A stretch of DNA of 64,000 bases from Symbiodinium natans (GCA_905221605.1 CAJNDS010000280.1:967378-1031377), one strand, 5' to 3'. Shown: positions 41,948 to 53,025, numbered from the stretch's first letter. Program-made: numbers and translations. The notes: a model not told the origin generated them from the sequence alone.

Positions 41948-44183
41948 ATGCTCCTGACCGTTGCCTTGCTGAGTGGAAAAGATGTGGTCGTAGAAGCCGA
42001 CGATGCTTGGACCATCCACGAGCTGAAGCAGAGAGCGCAAGTTAAACTGGGACTTAGCCTCTTGGTGGCCCAGTGGTACCCTTTTCCCTTTTTTCGCTTC
42101 AAGGTTCCCTTAGAAAGTAGCCATCGCGAACCCTAAACCCTAAACCCTAAACCCTAAACCCTAAAAAAGGGTGCCCTCATCACCATATAGTTGCTGGGCT
42201 ACCAAGGTCTCGGTAAACTGATGACTTTGTCCGGTGAGGTCTTGTCAAAGAAGTTAACCATCCACCGGTGCAAGTCGCAGGGCACGCTGTGCCTAAGTTA
42301 TAGTTTCGGTAACATTTTGGATATTTTGTGAGGGTACTTAAACCCCAATAAGGAGTTTTGCGTTTTAATCTTTAAGGCTATCCCCTAAGCCCTAAGCCCT
42401 AAACCCTAAACCCTAAACCCTAAACCCTAAACCCTAAACCCTAAACCCTAAACCCTAAACCCTTATCCCAACCATGAACCAGGTGCGATGGAGATACCTT
42501 GACCGCCACAGTTCGGGCCGAGGTGATGCAACTCATGTCAACCTCGGAAGCCTTTTGCGCGCTGCGAAGCTCGGTAGGCCCTGTGGAGTGTTACCCCTTC
42601 CTTGGGTTTAAGACGATCATATTCAGGAATGTGTTTTTTTCAGGGTGTTTAGCCTAAACCCGAAACCCGAAACCCTAAACCCTAAACCCTAAACCCTAAA
42701 CCCTAAACTTACGGGCCATCCTAGGAAAGGATGGCTCGGCTATTGCTTGGGGCAACCCCCTGATGGGTGGTGACTGCTCCTTGGTGGAACATCAGTTGCT
42801 TGGTAGCCCAGTAGTACCCTTTTCCCTGTTTTGGGGTTCAAAGGGTTTAGGGTTTAGGGTTTAGCGTTAAGGGTTTAGGGTTTAGCGTTAAGGGTTTAGG
42901 GTTTAGGGTTTTTAGGGTTTAGGGTTTAGGGTTTAGGGCTACTAAGGTTGCTAGATGTCAAGAGCGTTGCAGCGAGCAACAGTGCCTTCGCAGCTGTTTG
43001 CGGCGGCACAGTGGTCGCCTGGGGTGACCCCGGGGGTGGTGGGGATTGTAGCCTCGTGCAGGATCCTTGGTAGCCCCAGTGGTACCCATTTCCCCTTTTT
43101 GTGGGGTTCAAGGTTCCCTTGTGCGGTAACCAACCCAAAAAAGGGTGCCCTTTATTGTAACACGGTTACTGGGATACTAAGGATCAGTTGCAAGAGGTAC
43201 AGCAGGTCCAGTCATCCAGCGCAGCCTTCGCAGCTCTAAGAGCTGATGGCCGGGTTATCACCTGGGGGAATCCTGAGAGTGGTGGAAGTAGCGACACTGT
43301 TCAGGAGGAGCTCCATGATGTCTTTCAGATTCAGTCAAACTATGAAGCCTTTGCTGCTCTAAGACGGGATGGGCGTGTGGTAACCTGGGGTCATGCAAAT
43401 CATGGTGGAGACAGCCGGCGAGTGCAACAACAGCTACGTGGAGTCATTGAGATTCAAGCCTCTTCGGCTGCATTTGCTGCCACCCTGGCGAACGGCTCAG
43501 TGGTGCCCTGGGGTCCTCCCCACTTCGGCGGAATCTGTCGAGATGTTGAGGGTCCCTTGCGACATGTAGTGAAGATTCAGAGCAACGTTGCAGCCTTTGC
43601 CGCAATCCAACAGGAAGGCACTGTGATTACCTGGGGAAACGGGGACTTCGGTGGGAACTCCAACAAAGTTCAAGGCAGGCTGCGGGACGTTCGCGAGATC
43701 CAAGCATCCGAATCTGCGTTCGCTGCCATTGTGGGGGATGGATCCGTCGTCACTTGGGGGAATCCCATGTGTGGTGGCGACTGTGGCTCTGTTCATTCCC
43801 AGCTGCAGCATGTCACGCAAATCCAAAGCACAGGCAATGACACTGTTGGTGCCTTTGCGGCACTTCTCCAGGATGGTTCAGTCGTCACTTGGGGCTCATC
43901 GCAATGTGGTGGTGATAGCAGCGATGTCCAGCAACAACTGCGCGGAGTTCACGAGATCCAATCCACCAAGGCGGCCTTTGCCGCCCTTCGCCTGGATGGT
44001 TCCGTGGTATCCTGGGGCAGCAGGTGGTCGGGAGGTGATAGCCGGAGTGTCCAACATCAGTTGCGAGAGGTGAGAGGGATCCAGGCTACGGACTATGCCT
44101 TTGCCGCAATACTTACTGATGGCTCTGTGATAAGCTGGGGAAGTCCGGACACAGGAGGTGACTGCAGCTCTGTAGATCTCTAG
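41948..44183 (+). CDS. Ubiquitin-like plus RCC1-like repeat protein, six exons
   Basis: Exons 41948-42056, 42207-42273, 42483-42568, 42725-42794, 42947-43061, 43182-44183; every join keeps frame. Residues 1 to about 75 form a ubiquitin-like fold: MLLTVALLSGKDVVVEADDA, TIHELKQRAQVKLG, LMTLSGEVL. Then about ten repeats of near 47 residues, each with a FAA..DG.V.TWG.P..GG.S..VQ..L..V..IQ pattern (e.g. ALRADGRVITWGNPESGG), the RCC1/HERC-like blade set widespread in dinoflagellates. Probable role: protein-protein scaffold, perhaps ubiquitin-linked; no HECT domain in the window. Donors are GC, GT, GC, GT and GA in order, all with AG acceptors followed by G. The stop TAG comes within a repeat (GGDCSSVDL), so the protein may be truncated or splice on from GTAGATC. 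Confidence 0.85.
42057..42206 (+). mobile_element. Family 1 introner with telomeric insert (intron 1)
   Basis: TTGGTGGCCCAGTGGTACCC ... GTTGCTGGGCTACCAAG, GC-AG. Five CCCTAAA units sit where other copies have AACCCAAAAAAGGG. Confidence 0.75.
42274..42482 (+). mobile_element. Family 2 introner with telomeric insert (intron 2)
   Basis: TTATAGTT.CGGTAACATTTT.......GGGTACTTAAACCCCAATAAGGA at the left and TTATCCCAACCATGAACCAG at the right match the FkbM-gene introns; about 13 CCCTAAA units interrupt it. GT-AG. Confidence 0.75.
42569..42724 (+). other. Intron 3: element remnant plus telomeric units
   Basis: GTTACCCCTTCCTTGGGTTT and AAGACGATCATATTCAGGAA match a stretch at 41418-41500 in the preceding gene. 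CCCGAAA/CCCTAAA units follow. GC-AG boundary restores the frame. Confidence 0.6.
42795..42946 (+). mobile_element. Family 1 introner with telomeric insert (intron 4)
   Basis: Left half to GGGGTTCA, then TTTAGGG and TTTAGCGTTAAGGG units, then the right terminus GCTACTAAG. Target duplication GTTGCT; GT-AG. Confidence 0.8.
43062..43181 (+). mobile_element. Intact family 1 introner (intron 5)
   Basis: TTGGTAGCCCCAGTGGTACC / GGTTACTGGGATACTAAG, 120 bp, target duplication AGGATC, GA-AG boundary. Confidence 0.85.
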
Positions 44184-44364
44184 CCCCAAAAACAAGCCGC
44201 TGGAGGGCTTAGGGGGGGCTGCTAAAGGCCTTGTGTGGGGAAGGCGGGCCCAAAAGACGCTGAAGCCTCACCACCCTGGCTCCTTATGATCCTAAACCCT
44301 AAACCTTAAACCCTAAACCCAAAACCCTAAACCCGAAACCCGAAACCCTAAACCCTGAACCCTT

Positions 44365-44442
44365 GATTTCTGGGAGGCTGCTGAGAAGCTTCTCACCACC
44401 GAGGACCTGGAGTACAATGCCACCTGGCTGTCAGCTTGCCAA
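44365..44442 (+). CDS. Exon, unknown product
   Basis: DFWEAAEKLLTTEDLEYNAT then WLSACQ, with GATTTAGGG as a possible GA-type telomeric donor. Confidence 0.5.
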
Positions 44443-45025
44443 GATTTAGGGCTTCGCCCCGGTGAAGAATGGGTTTAGGGTTTAGGGTTCAGGGTTTAGG
44501 GTTTAGGGTTAGGGTTTAGGGTTCAGGGTTTCGGGTTTAGGGTTCAGGGTCAGTGGTGCCCGCTTTTATACCCCCTTTGCAGCCCCCCTTGAATCCCCCC
44601 GCCCCCTTATACCCCTTCTAGCCTTAGCCCTCATCCCCAGTATATCCCCCTTATAGCTTCCAAGGTGCAGGGTAACGGGGGGGGGGGGGGGGCACTGTCG
44701 GTTGATGCGTTCTGTCCTAGGTGCGGGCGTCCCCGCACTTCGTGGCTTTTGGATTAGGGTTTAGGGTTTAGGTTTAGGGTTTAGCACCAAGTGCGGAACT
44801 GTTGTTGCTTTCTGGACGTCTGGGTTCCAGAGGTTCGAATCTGTCGTCGGTCTATTCTGGCATTATGGGTTTGGGTTTTTGTGGATGGGGCTTAACATTT
44901 TAGGGTTTTGGAAGCTAAGCCTACCCTGAACTCTAAACCCTAAACCCGATAAACTCGCCCTCAGCCCAAAACCCCTATAGCCCCTAACCCCTAAACCCTA
45001 AGCCCTGAACCCTCAACCCTAAACC

Positions 45026-45092
45026 GTAAACCCTAAACCCTAAACCCTAAACCCTAAACCCTAAACCCTAAACCCTAAACCCTAAACCCTGA
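45026..45092 (-). repeat. CCCTAAA array
   Basis: About nine units. Confidence 0.9.
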
Positions 45093-45103
45093 GCCCCGCA
45101 CCC

Positions 45104-45166
45104 CGATGCCGAGGACGCAGTGCTGAAGAAGCTGCAGAAAGCTATGGGGCGCAGTTGGGGCCTGAG
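45104..45166 (+). CDS. Exon, helical
   Basis: DAEDAVLKKLQKAMGRSWGL, donor TGAG|GTACGAG. Confidence 0.5.
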
Positions 45167-45260
45167 GTACGAGACTTCGTTCCTATAGAGAGTGTAGGGC
45201 TTTGGGGGTTTAGGGTTTAGGGTTTAGGGTTTAGGGTTTAGGGTTTAGGGTTTAGGGTTG

Positions 45261-45316
<56 letters not shown>

Positions 45317-45326
45317 CGGGGGAGAG
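45261..45326. repeat. Very long poly-G
   Basis: More than 50 consecutive G, following eight TTTAGGG units. Confidence 0.95.
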
Positions 45327-45902
45327 GGGGGTTCGGGGTTTGGGGGTTTAGGGTTGCAAAACATGAACCTTGCAAGGGCAATGTAGGGATTTTAATGTCT
45401 TTTTTTGGTGGGTTCTTAAGCAAATAGTAGGAAGTCTGAAGAGCTCGCCGAGGCCTAGGACGTTGGACTAAAGCGCCTTTTAGCAGAAATCTCCCAAACG
45501 CCGACTGATTGGGGAGGTCCTGCTTGGAGCCTGTATGTTCGGGCACCAAATCCGGTTCGCTTCTAGGCCTCCTGAAAAAAGCAGACTGCAACTTGCTACG
45601 AAGTTTCTTGGAGGGGTCAATGTTCAGGATACTCATAAACGGAGGGATTCGAAGTGGGAAACTTCTACGATGGTCTACGCCTGGGACGAAGACACCAGGT
45701 TACCCCCTTGAACAAACCTTAATTCAGCCCTAAATAGCCTTAATTATGGCGGGAAGCTAGTGGGGAGAGGGGGTATAGAGGGGGGACCCGAAACCCTAAA
45801 CCTTAAACTCTAAACCCTCAGCCCTTTTGAGGCCTGCAACGCGGCGATCACGACTCACTTCACCTGACCGCTGGGGGCTAATTGCTCGGGGTCGCTTTCA
45901 CG

Positions 45903-45932
45903 ATGTCTTTCGGCCGACACCCAACAAATACC
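45903..45932 (+). CDS. Candidate first exon ending at a CCCTAAA-type donor
   Basis: MSFGRHPTNT then GTAAACCC. Just upstream, PFEACNAAITTHFT plus TGA (about 45826-45867) may end another gene. Confidence 0.35.
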
Positions 45933-45986
45933 GTAAACCCTAAACCCTAAAAACCCTGAGCCCTAAACCCGAAACCCGAAACCTTA

Positions 45987-46100
45987 CTAGGATGCCCAGT
46001 AGTACCCTTATTCCCTTTTTGGGGGGGTTTAGGTTCCCTTATAAACCCCTTTAAGCAAAAAAGGGTACCCTTTTTAAGCCTAGGTTACTGGGCAGCCTAG
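45987..46100 (+). mobile_element. Family 1b element
   Basis: CTAGGATGCCCAGTAGTACC ... GGTTACTGGGCAGCCTAG; CTTA at both flanks. Confidence 0.7.
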
Positions 46101-46365
46101 CTTATAAAGAACCCTAAGCCTAAGCCCTATAACCCTGAGCTGACGTTTGGTGCTTAGGGTGCGGAGATTGGGTAGGGGTTCAGAGTTCAAGGTAAGTAAG
46201 CCCCTCCTGAATTGCGCCGCAGAAGACTGGTCATCTTAATTGTCAGACAGTGGCTGCCACCCCCCAAAACCTGAAGCTCAAGACCCCTAAGCCCTGAAAA
46301 CCCTAAACCCCTGAACCCCTAGGCACCGAAACCCTAAGCCCTGAGGCTCTAAACCCTTGAAGCCC

Positions 46366-46464
46366 ATGGCAAAGCCCCACATGTCAAGCCCCAATCCGGG
46401 ATACACGCCTCAAGCTGCACTGAGCCGATGTGCTCAGAGCCGCCATTCTTGGGGGAAGCCCTAA
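46366..46464 (+). CDS. Exon-like island
   Basis: MAKPHMSSPNPGYTPQAALS then RCAQSRHSWGKP; the stop lies in a CCCTAA unit. Confidence 0.4.
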   Translation: MAKPHMSSPNPGYTPQAALSRCAQSRHSWGKP

Positions 46465-46527
46465 GCCCCAAAGCCTTCGCCCTAAACCCTAACCTCAAAC
46501 CCCTAAACCCCTAAACTTATAAACCCC

Positions 46528-46652
46528 TCAACCCTAAACCCTAAACCCTAAACCCTAAACCCTAAACCCTAAACCCTAAACCCTAAACCCTAAACCCTAA
46601 ACCCTAAACCCTAAACCCTAAACCCTAAACCCTAAACCCTAAACCCTAAACC
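46528..46652 (-). repeat. CCCTAAA array
   Basis: About 18 perfect units. Confidence 0.95.
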
Positions 46653-46746
46653 CGACCCCGAGGTGGAGAAGCTGTTGCAGTGGCCAGGGCTGGAGCCCAC
46701 CCAGGAGGAAGCCGAGGCAAATAAAAACGCGCAGCCCCGGTCTCAG
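46653..46746 (+). CDS. Exon, acidic
   Basis: DPEVEKLLQWPGLEPTQEEA then EANKNAQPRSQ, possible GC donor CAG|GCTGTT. Confidence 0.5.
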
Positions 46747-47199
46747 GCTGTTTGGGGGGTTTAGGGTTTAGGGTTCAGGGTTTGGGGTTTAGGGTTAGGT
46801 GTTTGGGGTTTGGGGTTTAAGGTTTGGGGTTTGGGGTTTTGGGTTTTGGGGTTTAATTAAGAGTTCAGGGGTTTAAAGTTTCAGGGTTTTGGGCTTTGTA
46901 AGAGTTTTAGGGTTGAAGGGTTTAGGAGTGTAAGTTTAAGGGGGTTTAAGAGGTCTAGGGGCCTGGGGGTTTAAGAGTCTTAGGGTTTAGGGGGTTCGGG
47001 ATTTAAGAGTTTTAGGGCTTGTGAGATTAAGAGTTTTAGGGTTTGGGGGGTTCGGGGTCTACTGTAGGGGTTTAGGGTTCAGGGTTTGGGTTGAAGAGCT
47101 TGGGCCCTTCTTGTCTGTGCCTATGCATTCATCCTTGCAGAATTAGAAGCATGGGCCCCCCTAGTCATCAGCAGAGTTATAAGGACCCTAAATTGGGTT

Positions 47200-48230
47200 A
47201 TAAGGATCCTAACTTAGGTGTTTAGGGTTTAGGGTTTGGGGTTTAGGGTTTAGGGTTTAGGGTTTAGGGTTTAGGGTAATCAACTATAGTTTGTGGAGTA
47301 AGGGGGCCCCCTCCTTGTAGGGTGTCCACACAGGGCTGATCCCGGCCCCTACGCGCCCCACCCCTGGTTTCAAATGTATTTTGAGGGCGGAGGGTTTTAG
47401 GGTTTAGGGTTTAGGGTTTAGGGTTTAGTGTTTAGGGGGGAATGAATGCCAGAAAGAGAGCAGTCATATAGCTCCATCCCTTGGGCAACTTAGATGCGAA
47501 GCCCCATACTCCGCGTTGGCCCCCAAGGTCTCTCCCGTTGTTTTTCACGATGTTTACGGCGGCGCGGGTCTGAGTTCAGCCTGCAGTTATTTCTTGTTGG
47601 GGGCTGTGGGTGTGTGTGGTGCAGGGTTAGGGGGGTTTAGGGTTTAGGGTTTAGGGTTTAGGGTTGAATGCCCTGATTTAATCGAACCCCTAGCCCCTGG
47701 AGCCTTGCCTCTTCGGGGACGAACTCGGAACAACCGCTTGGCTCGAACCAAAATGCGGGATGGTGCCTGCCTAGGGTTGAGAGGTTTGGGGGCTTTAGGG
47801 TTTTGGAGTTCAGGGTTTTAGAGTTTAGGCTTTGCGGTTCCTGGGGGGCAAGAGAATGAGCCAGGCAATGGGGCTAAGCCCTAAACCCTAAACCCTAAAC
47901 CCTAAACCCTAAACCCCTGAACCCTCAAGTGGAGAAGGTGTGTTCATTGCCTTGGCGTTTGGGGGCGCGGCACCTCAAACCTAAGCCCTCTGAACCCTAA
48001 ACCTTACACCCTACACCCTAAACCCTAAACCCTAAACCCTAAACCCCCCTGGTAAACTTGAAGCCGTAACTCTGAAATCCTGAAGCCTCTCAACTCGAAT
48101 CCTGAGGCTTCAGAGCCTGAAAGCAAATCTGGGCACAGCCTTGTAAGACCTAAACCCTAAACTCTCGTAAGCCCTATAAACTCTGAAATGTAGGGTTTAG
48201 GGTTTAGGGTTTAGGCTTTCGGGTTTAGCC
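47200..48230. other. Telomere-derived and unique spacer
   Basis: Several short TTTAGGG/CCCTAAA arrays (47218-47276, 47397-47436, 47637-47666, 47877-47912). Weak frames only: NNRLARTKMRDGACL near 47735 and VSPVVFHDVYGGA near 47535. Confidence 0.4.
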
Positions 48231-48238
48231 TTAGGGCG

Positions 48239-48344
48239 TTTCTTGAGTTGCCCGGGGGAGGTACGCGCCTACTGCAACGACAACGCGGATTTCTTGGACA
48301 TGATCCAGATCGGCACGACTCTAGAGGCCCATGGGCGCTTCTGA
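48239..48344 (+). CDS. C-terminal exon, acidic
   Basis: FLSCPGEVRAYCNDNADFLD then MIQIGTTLEAHGRF, TGA. Confidence 0.55.
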
Positions 48345-48424
48345 GGGGAGGGTACCCTTGGGGGTTTCGGGGTTAAGGGTTCAGGGTTTAGGGTTTAGGG
48401 TTTAGGGTTTTGGGAGTTTCAGGG

Positions 48425-48520
48425 GCCCTTAGTATGGTTCCTTACCTTCTGGAAAGGGTTCTGAAGTATGCCATTCAAGCGCCCATATAAAGGGACCATT
48501 TAAGCACCCTAAGCAAAGGG
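48425..48520 (+). mobile_element. Family 5 element, partial
   Basis: TTAGTATGGTTCCTTACCTT and AAAGGGTTCTGAAGTATG match 22725. Confidence 0.6.
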
Positions 48521-49301
48521 GACCTTGGCTTATAGGGGGGCTATTTTCATGGGGTTTCTACCTTGGACCCTTGAGGTTGTACTCTTGGCTTAGGGGGCCC
48601 ACTTTCAAGATCTAAACTAAGGAGAAGAAGGGCCATATTAGGGTCTGGAGTTTAGGGGTAAGGGGTATATGAAGGGAACCTCCTGGGGGCACATCCTTAG
48701 GGTCCAAGTATGACTCCATTGAACGACTCAGGTGTTGACTATTCCGTATCAAGAGCCCTGTTGTATTCAGCATGATGTTTGGGGGCAGCTTTTTCCATAC
48801 CTATCATGCTGCACATGGAATCTTCCCTACAAACTCAGCACCAAAACCCCCGAAAAGTCCCTCAGTGCCTGAGTACTTAAATCCCCTGAACATCCCTGAG
48901 AACCCCTAAACTCCCTGACAACCCTAAACCCCTTGAATGCCGAAGCCCCCCCCCCCCAAAAAAAAAAAAAAAACCTTAGCCCTCGAAGCCCCCAAAAAAC
49001 GCCCTCAAATCCCTGCATGCCTAATGCCGCAAAAGAAACCCCCTAAACCCTAAACCCTAAACCCTAAACCCGAAACCCTAATAGAAATCCTGAACCCCTT
49101 GAGGTCCTCTGAGCCAGCCTAGGCCCAGGGAGTTCCTAAAGACGACCTCTCGAGGCTCCTAGAAGGTTTTAGGGTTTAGGGTTTAGGGTTTTGGGAATTA
49201 GGGGCTTGGGAGATGAGGGAATTTAGAGGCTTAGGAGATGAGGTTTGAGATTCCGATACTTGCTGCTGCTGCTGCTAACATCTGGCACTATCTACTCCCA
49301 G

Positions 49302-49364
49302 AAGGTTCCCAGAAACCATGCGAATTCTAAGGAGCTCTTGGCGCAGCTGCGCCCAAAACCCTAA
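49302..49364 (+). CDS. Short C-terminal exon
   Basis: TACTCCCAG|A acceptor, KVPRNHANSKELLAQLRP; stop in CCCTAA. A short CTG run precedes it. Confidence 0.45.
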   Translation, partial: KVPRNHANSKELLAQLRPKP

Positions 49365-49396
49365 ACCCAACATCCTCAACCCTAATCCCTAAACCC

Positions 49397-49541
49397 CACT
49401 GGGGCCATCTCCATCAGTTCTGAGCCAGTGTGGCACCTTCAGGCATTGATGAAGCTGGCCCGAAAGATGTGGGCGGCGGATGAACGCATCAACAACGCAA
49501 TGACGCTGATATTGAACAAGGCCGGGCTTCAGGGCTTCCTT
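49397..49541 (+). CDS. Exon of 48 codons, helical
   Basis: TGAISISSEPVWHLQALMKL then ARKMWAADERINNAMTLILN and KAGLQ, donor CTT|GTTTCAGG. One of the more convincing isolated exons. Confidence 0.6.
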
Positions 49542-50141
49542 GTTTCAGGGTTTCAGGGGCTCAGGGTTTTAGGTTGTTAGGGTGTTAGGATTTTAGGGTT
49601 TAGGGTTCAGGGTTTAGGGCGGGGGGGGGGGCGGGGGGGGAATTTAACAAAATCTTGTAGTGGTTACAGCTTAATTAGGGAACTCTACATACCCCTTTTC
49701 ATGGACATGTTCAAACTTAGGGCCAAGGGCACTTCTCAGACTAGGTGCACTCGGAACATAGCCGCAAAACCCCCAGCTGGATACCTTCTAGTTTTTAGAA
49801 CTTAAAAATACCTAGATCCATTACAGCCCCAAAACCCCAGAATCCTGAACCCGAAACCCGAAACCCCCAAGCCTGGGCCAACTTTCAGAAAGCCAGTCCA
49901 CTCGGCCTGAGAATTTTGGGTAGGGTTGCCCTACACCCTAAACCCTAAACCCCAAACCCCAAACCCCATACACTAAACCCTAAACCCTAACAACCCTAAG
50001 TTCCCAAACCCTGAACCCCCTCCCCCCCCCGGAACAGCCCTAAACCCTACCCCTACCCCTAAACCCTAAACCCTAAACCCTAAGCCCTAAACTACCCGCA
50101 ACCCTGAACCCTAGACCCCAAACCTTGAACCCCCCCGGCAG

Positions 50142-50202
50142 GAGCTGTACGAGAAGGGGCGTGACCCGATCGACGGGCCGGCGGACATCATCGGAACGCT
50201 GG
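50142..50202 (+). CDS. Internal exon
   Basis: CCGGCAG|G acceptor, ELYEKGRDPIDGPADIIGTL, donor CTGG|GTCTAC. Confidence 0.55.
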
Positions 50203-50229
50203 GTCTACGAGAAACCTTTCAGGCCAGAT

Positions 50230-50367
50230 ACCCTAAACCCTAAACCCTAACCCTAAACCCTAAACCCTAAACCCTAAACCCTAAACCCTAAACCCTAAAC
50301 CCTAAACCCTAAACCCTAAACCCTAAACCCTAAACCCTAAACCCTAACCCTAAACCCTAAACCCTGG
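50230..50367 (-). repeat. CCCTAAA array
   Basis: About 19 units with two hexameric CCCTAA slips. Confidence 0.95.
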
Positions 50368-50645
50368 GGTTTGGGGTTTAAGGTGTAGGTTGTAGGGGTT
50401 TCTAGGGGTTCGGGCCTTAACGCAGGTTGGCTTTGAGAACTCAAGGGCTCAACGTGTAAAGGCTTACAGGGCTTCGGGCTTAGGGCCTAAGTTTTGGGTT
50501 TAGGATTTCGGCATCAAGCTTAGGGGAAGTTAGGTTTAGTCCGTAGGGTTCCCGCAACATGGGGGTATCCTTTTTTGAGGGGTCCTGTAAGAAGAACTGT
50601 CGTAATGTTGGGGTTCATAAAGGGTCCTGTTTTGGGAAGTACCCT

Positions 50646-50654
50646 GACGATGGC

Positions 50655-50687
<33 letters not shown>

Positions 50688-50693
50688 GGTGAT
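50646..50693. repeat. GAT/GGT trinucleotide repeat
   Basis: GATGATGATGATGATGGTGG type; its His/Ile/Met frames on both strands are discarded. Confidence 0.9.
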
Positions 50694-51018
50694 GACTCTC
50701 CCTCCTAGACGCTGCGCGCATCTCAGGGCCTGCAAATGTGAAGAAACATCCCAAACAAGCATGCTTTTGGCCTCGTGGCAGGTCTCGTGGCATTCCATAC
50801 TCGAAATCGTGCTTTCGCCTGGGTCCCGCGCACTTTTTGAAGCTAATATAGCGATATTCAGGGATTTGCCTTTTGCGGGGTTGCGAACCACGGTAAACCC
50901 ACAGTAACCTTAATCCCTAAACCCCTAAAACCCTAAAACCCCAAAACCCTAAAACCCTAAAACCCTGAAACCCTGAAACCCTGAAACCCTAAACCCTAAA
51001 CCCTACACCCCCCGACAG

Positions 51019-51145
51019 GTCATGGCCTACGCTGCCCTTGACATGCCCAAAGAGGAGATGAAGCATGTAGATGCAGTTTCTTCGATGGCGGCTTGGGCAG
51101 AAGCAAGGCTTAATGTGTCTGTTGCTTTCGAGCGACGGTCCCGTG
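51019..51145 (+). CDS. Exon of 42 codons
   Basis: CCGACAG|G acceptor, VMAYAALDMPKEEMKHVDAV, SSMAAWAEARLNVSVAFERR, donor GTG|GTCC. Confidence 0.55.
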
Positions 51146-51869
51146 GTCCTAAACCCTAAACCCTAAACCCTAAACCCTAAACCCGAAACCCTAAACCCCA
51201 GACCCTGAACACCCTTGGGTTTCAAAGGTTTGGCATTTTGAGGCATGAGGCATGAGGGTTGGTTTCAGGATTTCTGGTTTAGGATGTATGTACCCGAAAC
51301 CCTCAGAAACCCCAAACTCCAATAAGCCCGAAACCCTGAACCCTAATCCCTAAACCATAAACCCTAAACCCTAACCCTAAACCCTAAACCTCCTGCCCAT
51401 TGAGCCAAGGCTTCAGGTTGGGGATGTTGCGGCGCAGTGTTTTCAGCTTTTACGCTGTTTGAGGGCTTAAAGAAGAACTGCCATGGCACATAAGCCCAAA
51501 GCCCTAGAACCACGAGGCGTTCCGGTTTCGGGTTTAGGGTTTGGGGTTTGGGTTTAGGGTTTAGGGTTTAGGGCTTAAAGGGCTTAGCAAGGGGTAAGGG
51601 GTTTTCAGGGTGGAGGGTTCAGAATCCTTGAAGTATGTAAAGAGAGGTTCCTATACCTTCAAAATGTCGAGGATGTCTCTACTGATAGCGCATGGGGTGG
51701 AGCACTGAGCCCCACCTCCAAGTCCTAGTGTTTAACCCCAAACTCTAAACCTAGGTCGCATTGAGGTTTAGGATTTGGGGTTTTGGGTTTAGGGTCTTTA
51801 GGGTCTTTGGGGCTTAGGGTTAGGGATTAAGGGTCTAGGGGGTTTGGGTGTTGGGTTTGGGGTTTTGGA

Positions 51870-51990
51870 CCTTTTGGGCGCTTAGGGCCTTTAGGGCCCT
51901 GTAGGGCCTGTAGGGCCTTTAGGGCCTTTTGGGCCTGTCGGGCCTGTGGGGCCTTTAGGGCCTTTCGGGCATGTAGGGCCTGTAGGGTTT
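51870..51990 (+). repeat. TTTAGGGCCTG decamer-like repeat
   Basis: About eleven units of TAGGGCCTGT/TTAGGGCCTT, a longer derivative of the telomeric heptamer. Confidence 0.85.
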
Positions 51991-52255
51991 TGGGTTTAGG
52001 GCTAGGGTTTAGGGACTTAGGGCTTAGGTTTAGGGGTTTAGGGCTCTAGGGGTCGAGGAGGTCCGGGAGTTAGGGGTTTAAGGTGTTGCCCGACCTACCC
52101 ACAAGTGTCGCCTCACCTTTGTGTGGGTCGCTCATTTCTGTGTATTCCTACCCGGTGCCCCCCCGAAAAGAGAGTCAAAACGAAGATGGACCGAAAACAC
52201 GAAACCCAAACCCATCACCCCAAGCCCTAAACCCCAGACCCTAACCCCTAAACCC

Positions 52256-52314
52256 TAAACCCTAAACCCCTAAACCCTAAACCCTAAACCCTAAACCCTA
52301 AACCCTAAACCCCA
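52256..52314 (-). repeat. CCCTAAA array before an acceptor
   Basis: Eight units running into CCCCAG|G, i.e. serving as the pyrimidine-rich lead of the next exon. Confidence 0.9.
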
Positions 52315-52315
52315 G

Positions 52316-52390
52316 GAAGCGCTTTCAAAAGCCTCCCAGGCATGGGCGCTGGCAACGGCCAGCGTCCCCTTGGCCTCGCTGCAAATCAAG
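52316..52390 (+). CDS. Internal exon, Ala/Ser-rich
   Basis: EALSKASQAWALATASVPLA then SLQIK, donor AAG|GTGGGG. Confidence 0.55.
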
Positions 52391-52735
52391 GTGGGGTTTA
52401 GGGTTTAGGGTTTGGGGTTTAGGGTTTAGGGTTTGGGGTTTAGGGTTTGGACCTTATGGTTTGGGGTTTGGGGTTTTGGGTTTAGAGTTTGGGGTTTGGG
52501 GTTTAGGGTTTAGGGTTTGGGTTTTGGGGTTTGGGGTTTGGGGTTTGGGGTTTAGGGTTTGGGGTTTCGGGCTTCAGGGTGATCAGGGTTTGGGGATCAA
52601 GGACTGAGGGAAGTTGAGGGTGTAGTGTTTAGAGTTCGGGGCTGTGGGTGCGCTCATCATCTTCTAAAGGACGGGCGGGTGTTTTCTTGATCGGGTGTAG
52701 GCACCGAAACCCTACACCCTGAACCCTAAACCCTA

Positions 52736-52930
52736 AACCACTTGGAGTTTGCGCACAGTCCTGGTGCTGGAGGCCTGCTGGTGTAAGTCGGATACAGGCT
52801 TGAGGTAGGGCTTGAGGGCTTCAAACCCCAAACCCTATCGGCGCTAAACCCTGAAGCCTCCACCTTTTGGCCACCAAAAGAGTCTGTGCCTGAGGCGCTT
52901 AGGTCGTTCATGCTGGCATTGAAGGGGAGA
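52736..52930 (+). CDS. Two short exons
   Basis: HLEFAHSPGAGGLL with donor CTG|GTGTAAG (to 52780), then from about 52857 STFWPPKESVPEALRSFMLA and LKGRP. The antisense frame over the same span is taken as a shadow. Confidence 0.45.
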
Positions 52931-53025
52931 CCCTTAACCCTAAACCCTAAACCGTAAGCCCTAAACCCTAAGCCCTAATCCCGTACAACCTAAGCCCTCA
53001 AACCACTCTTGCATCTTGTAGACAT

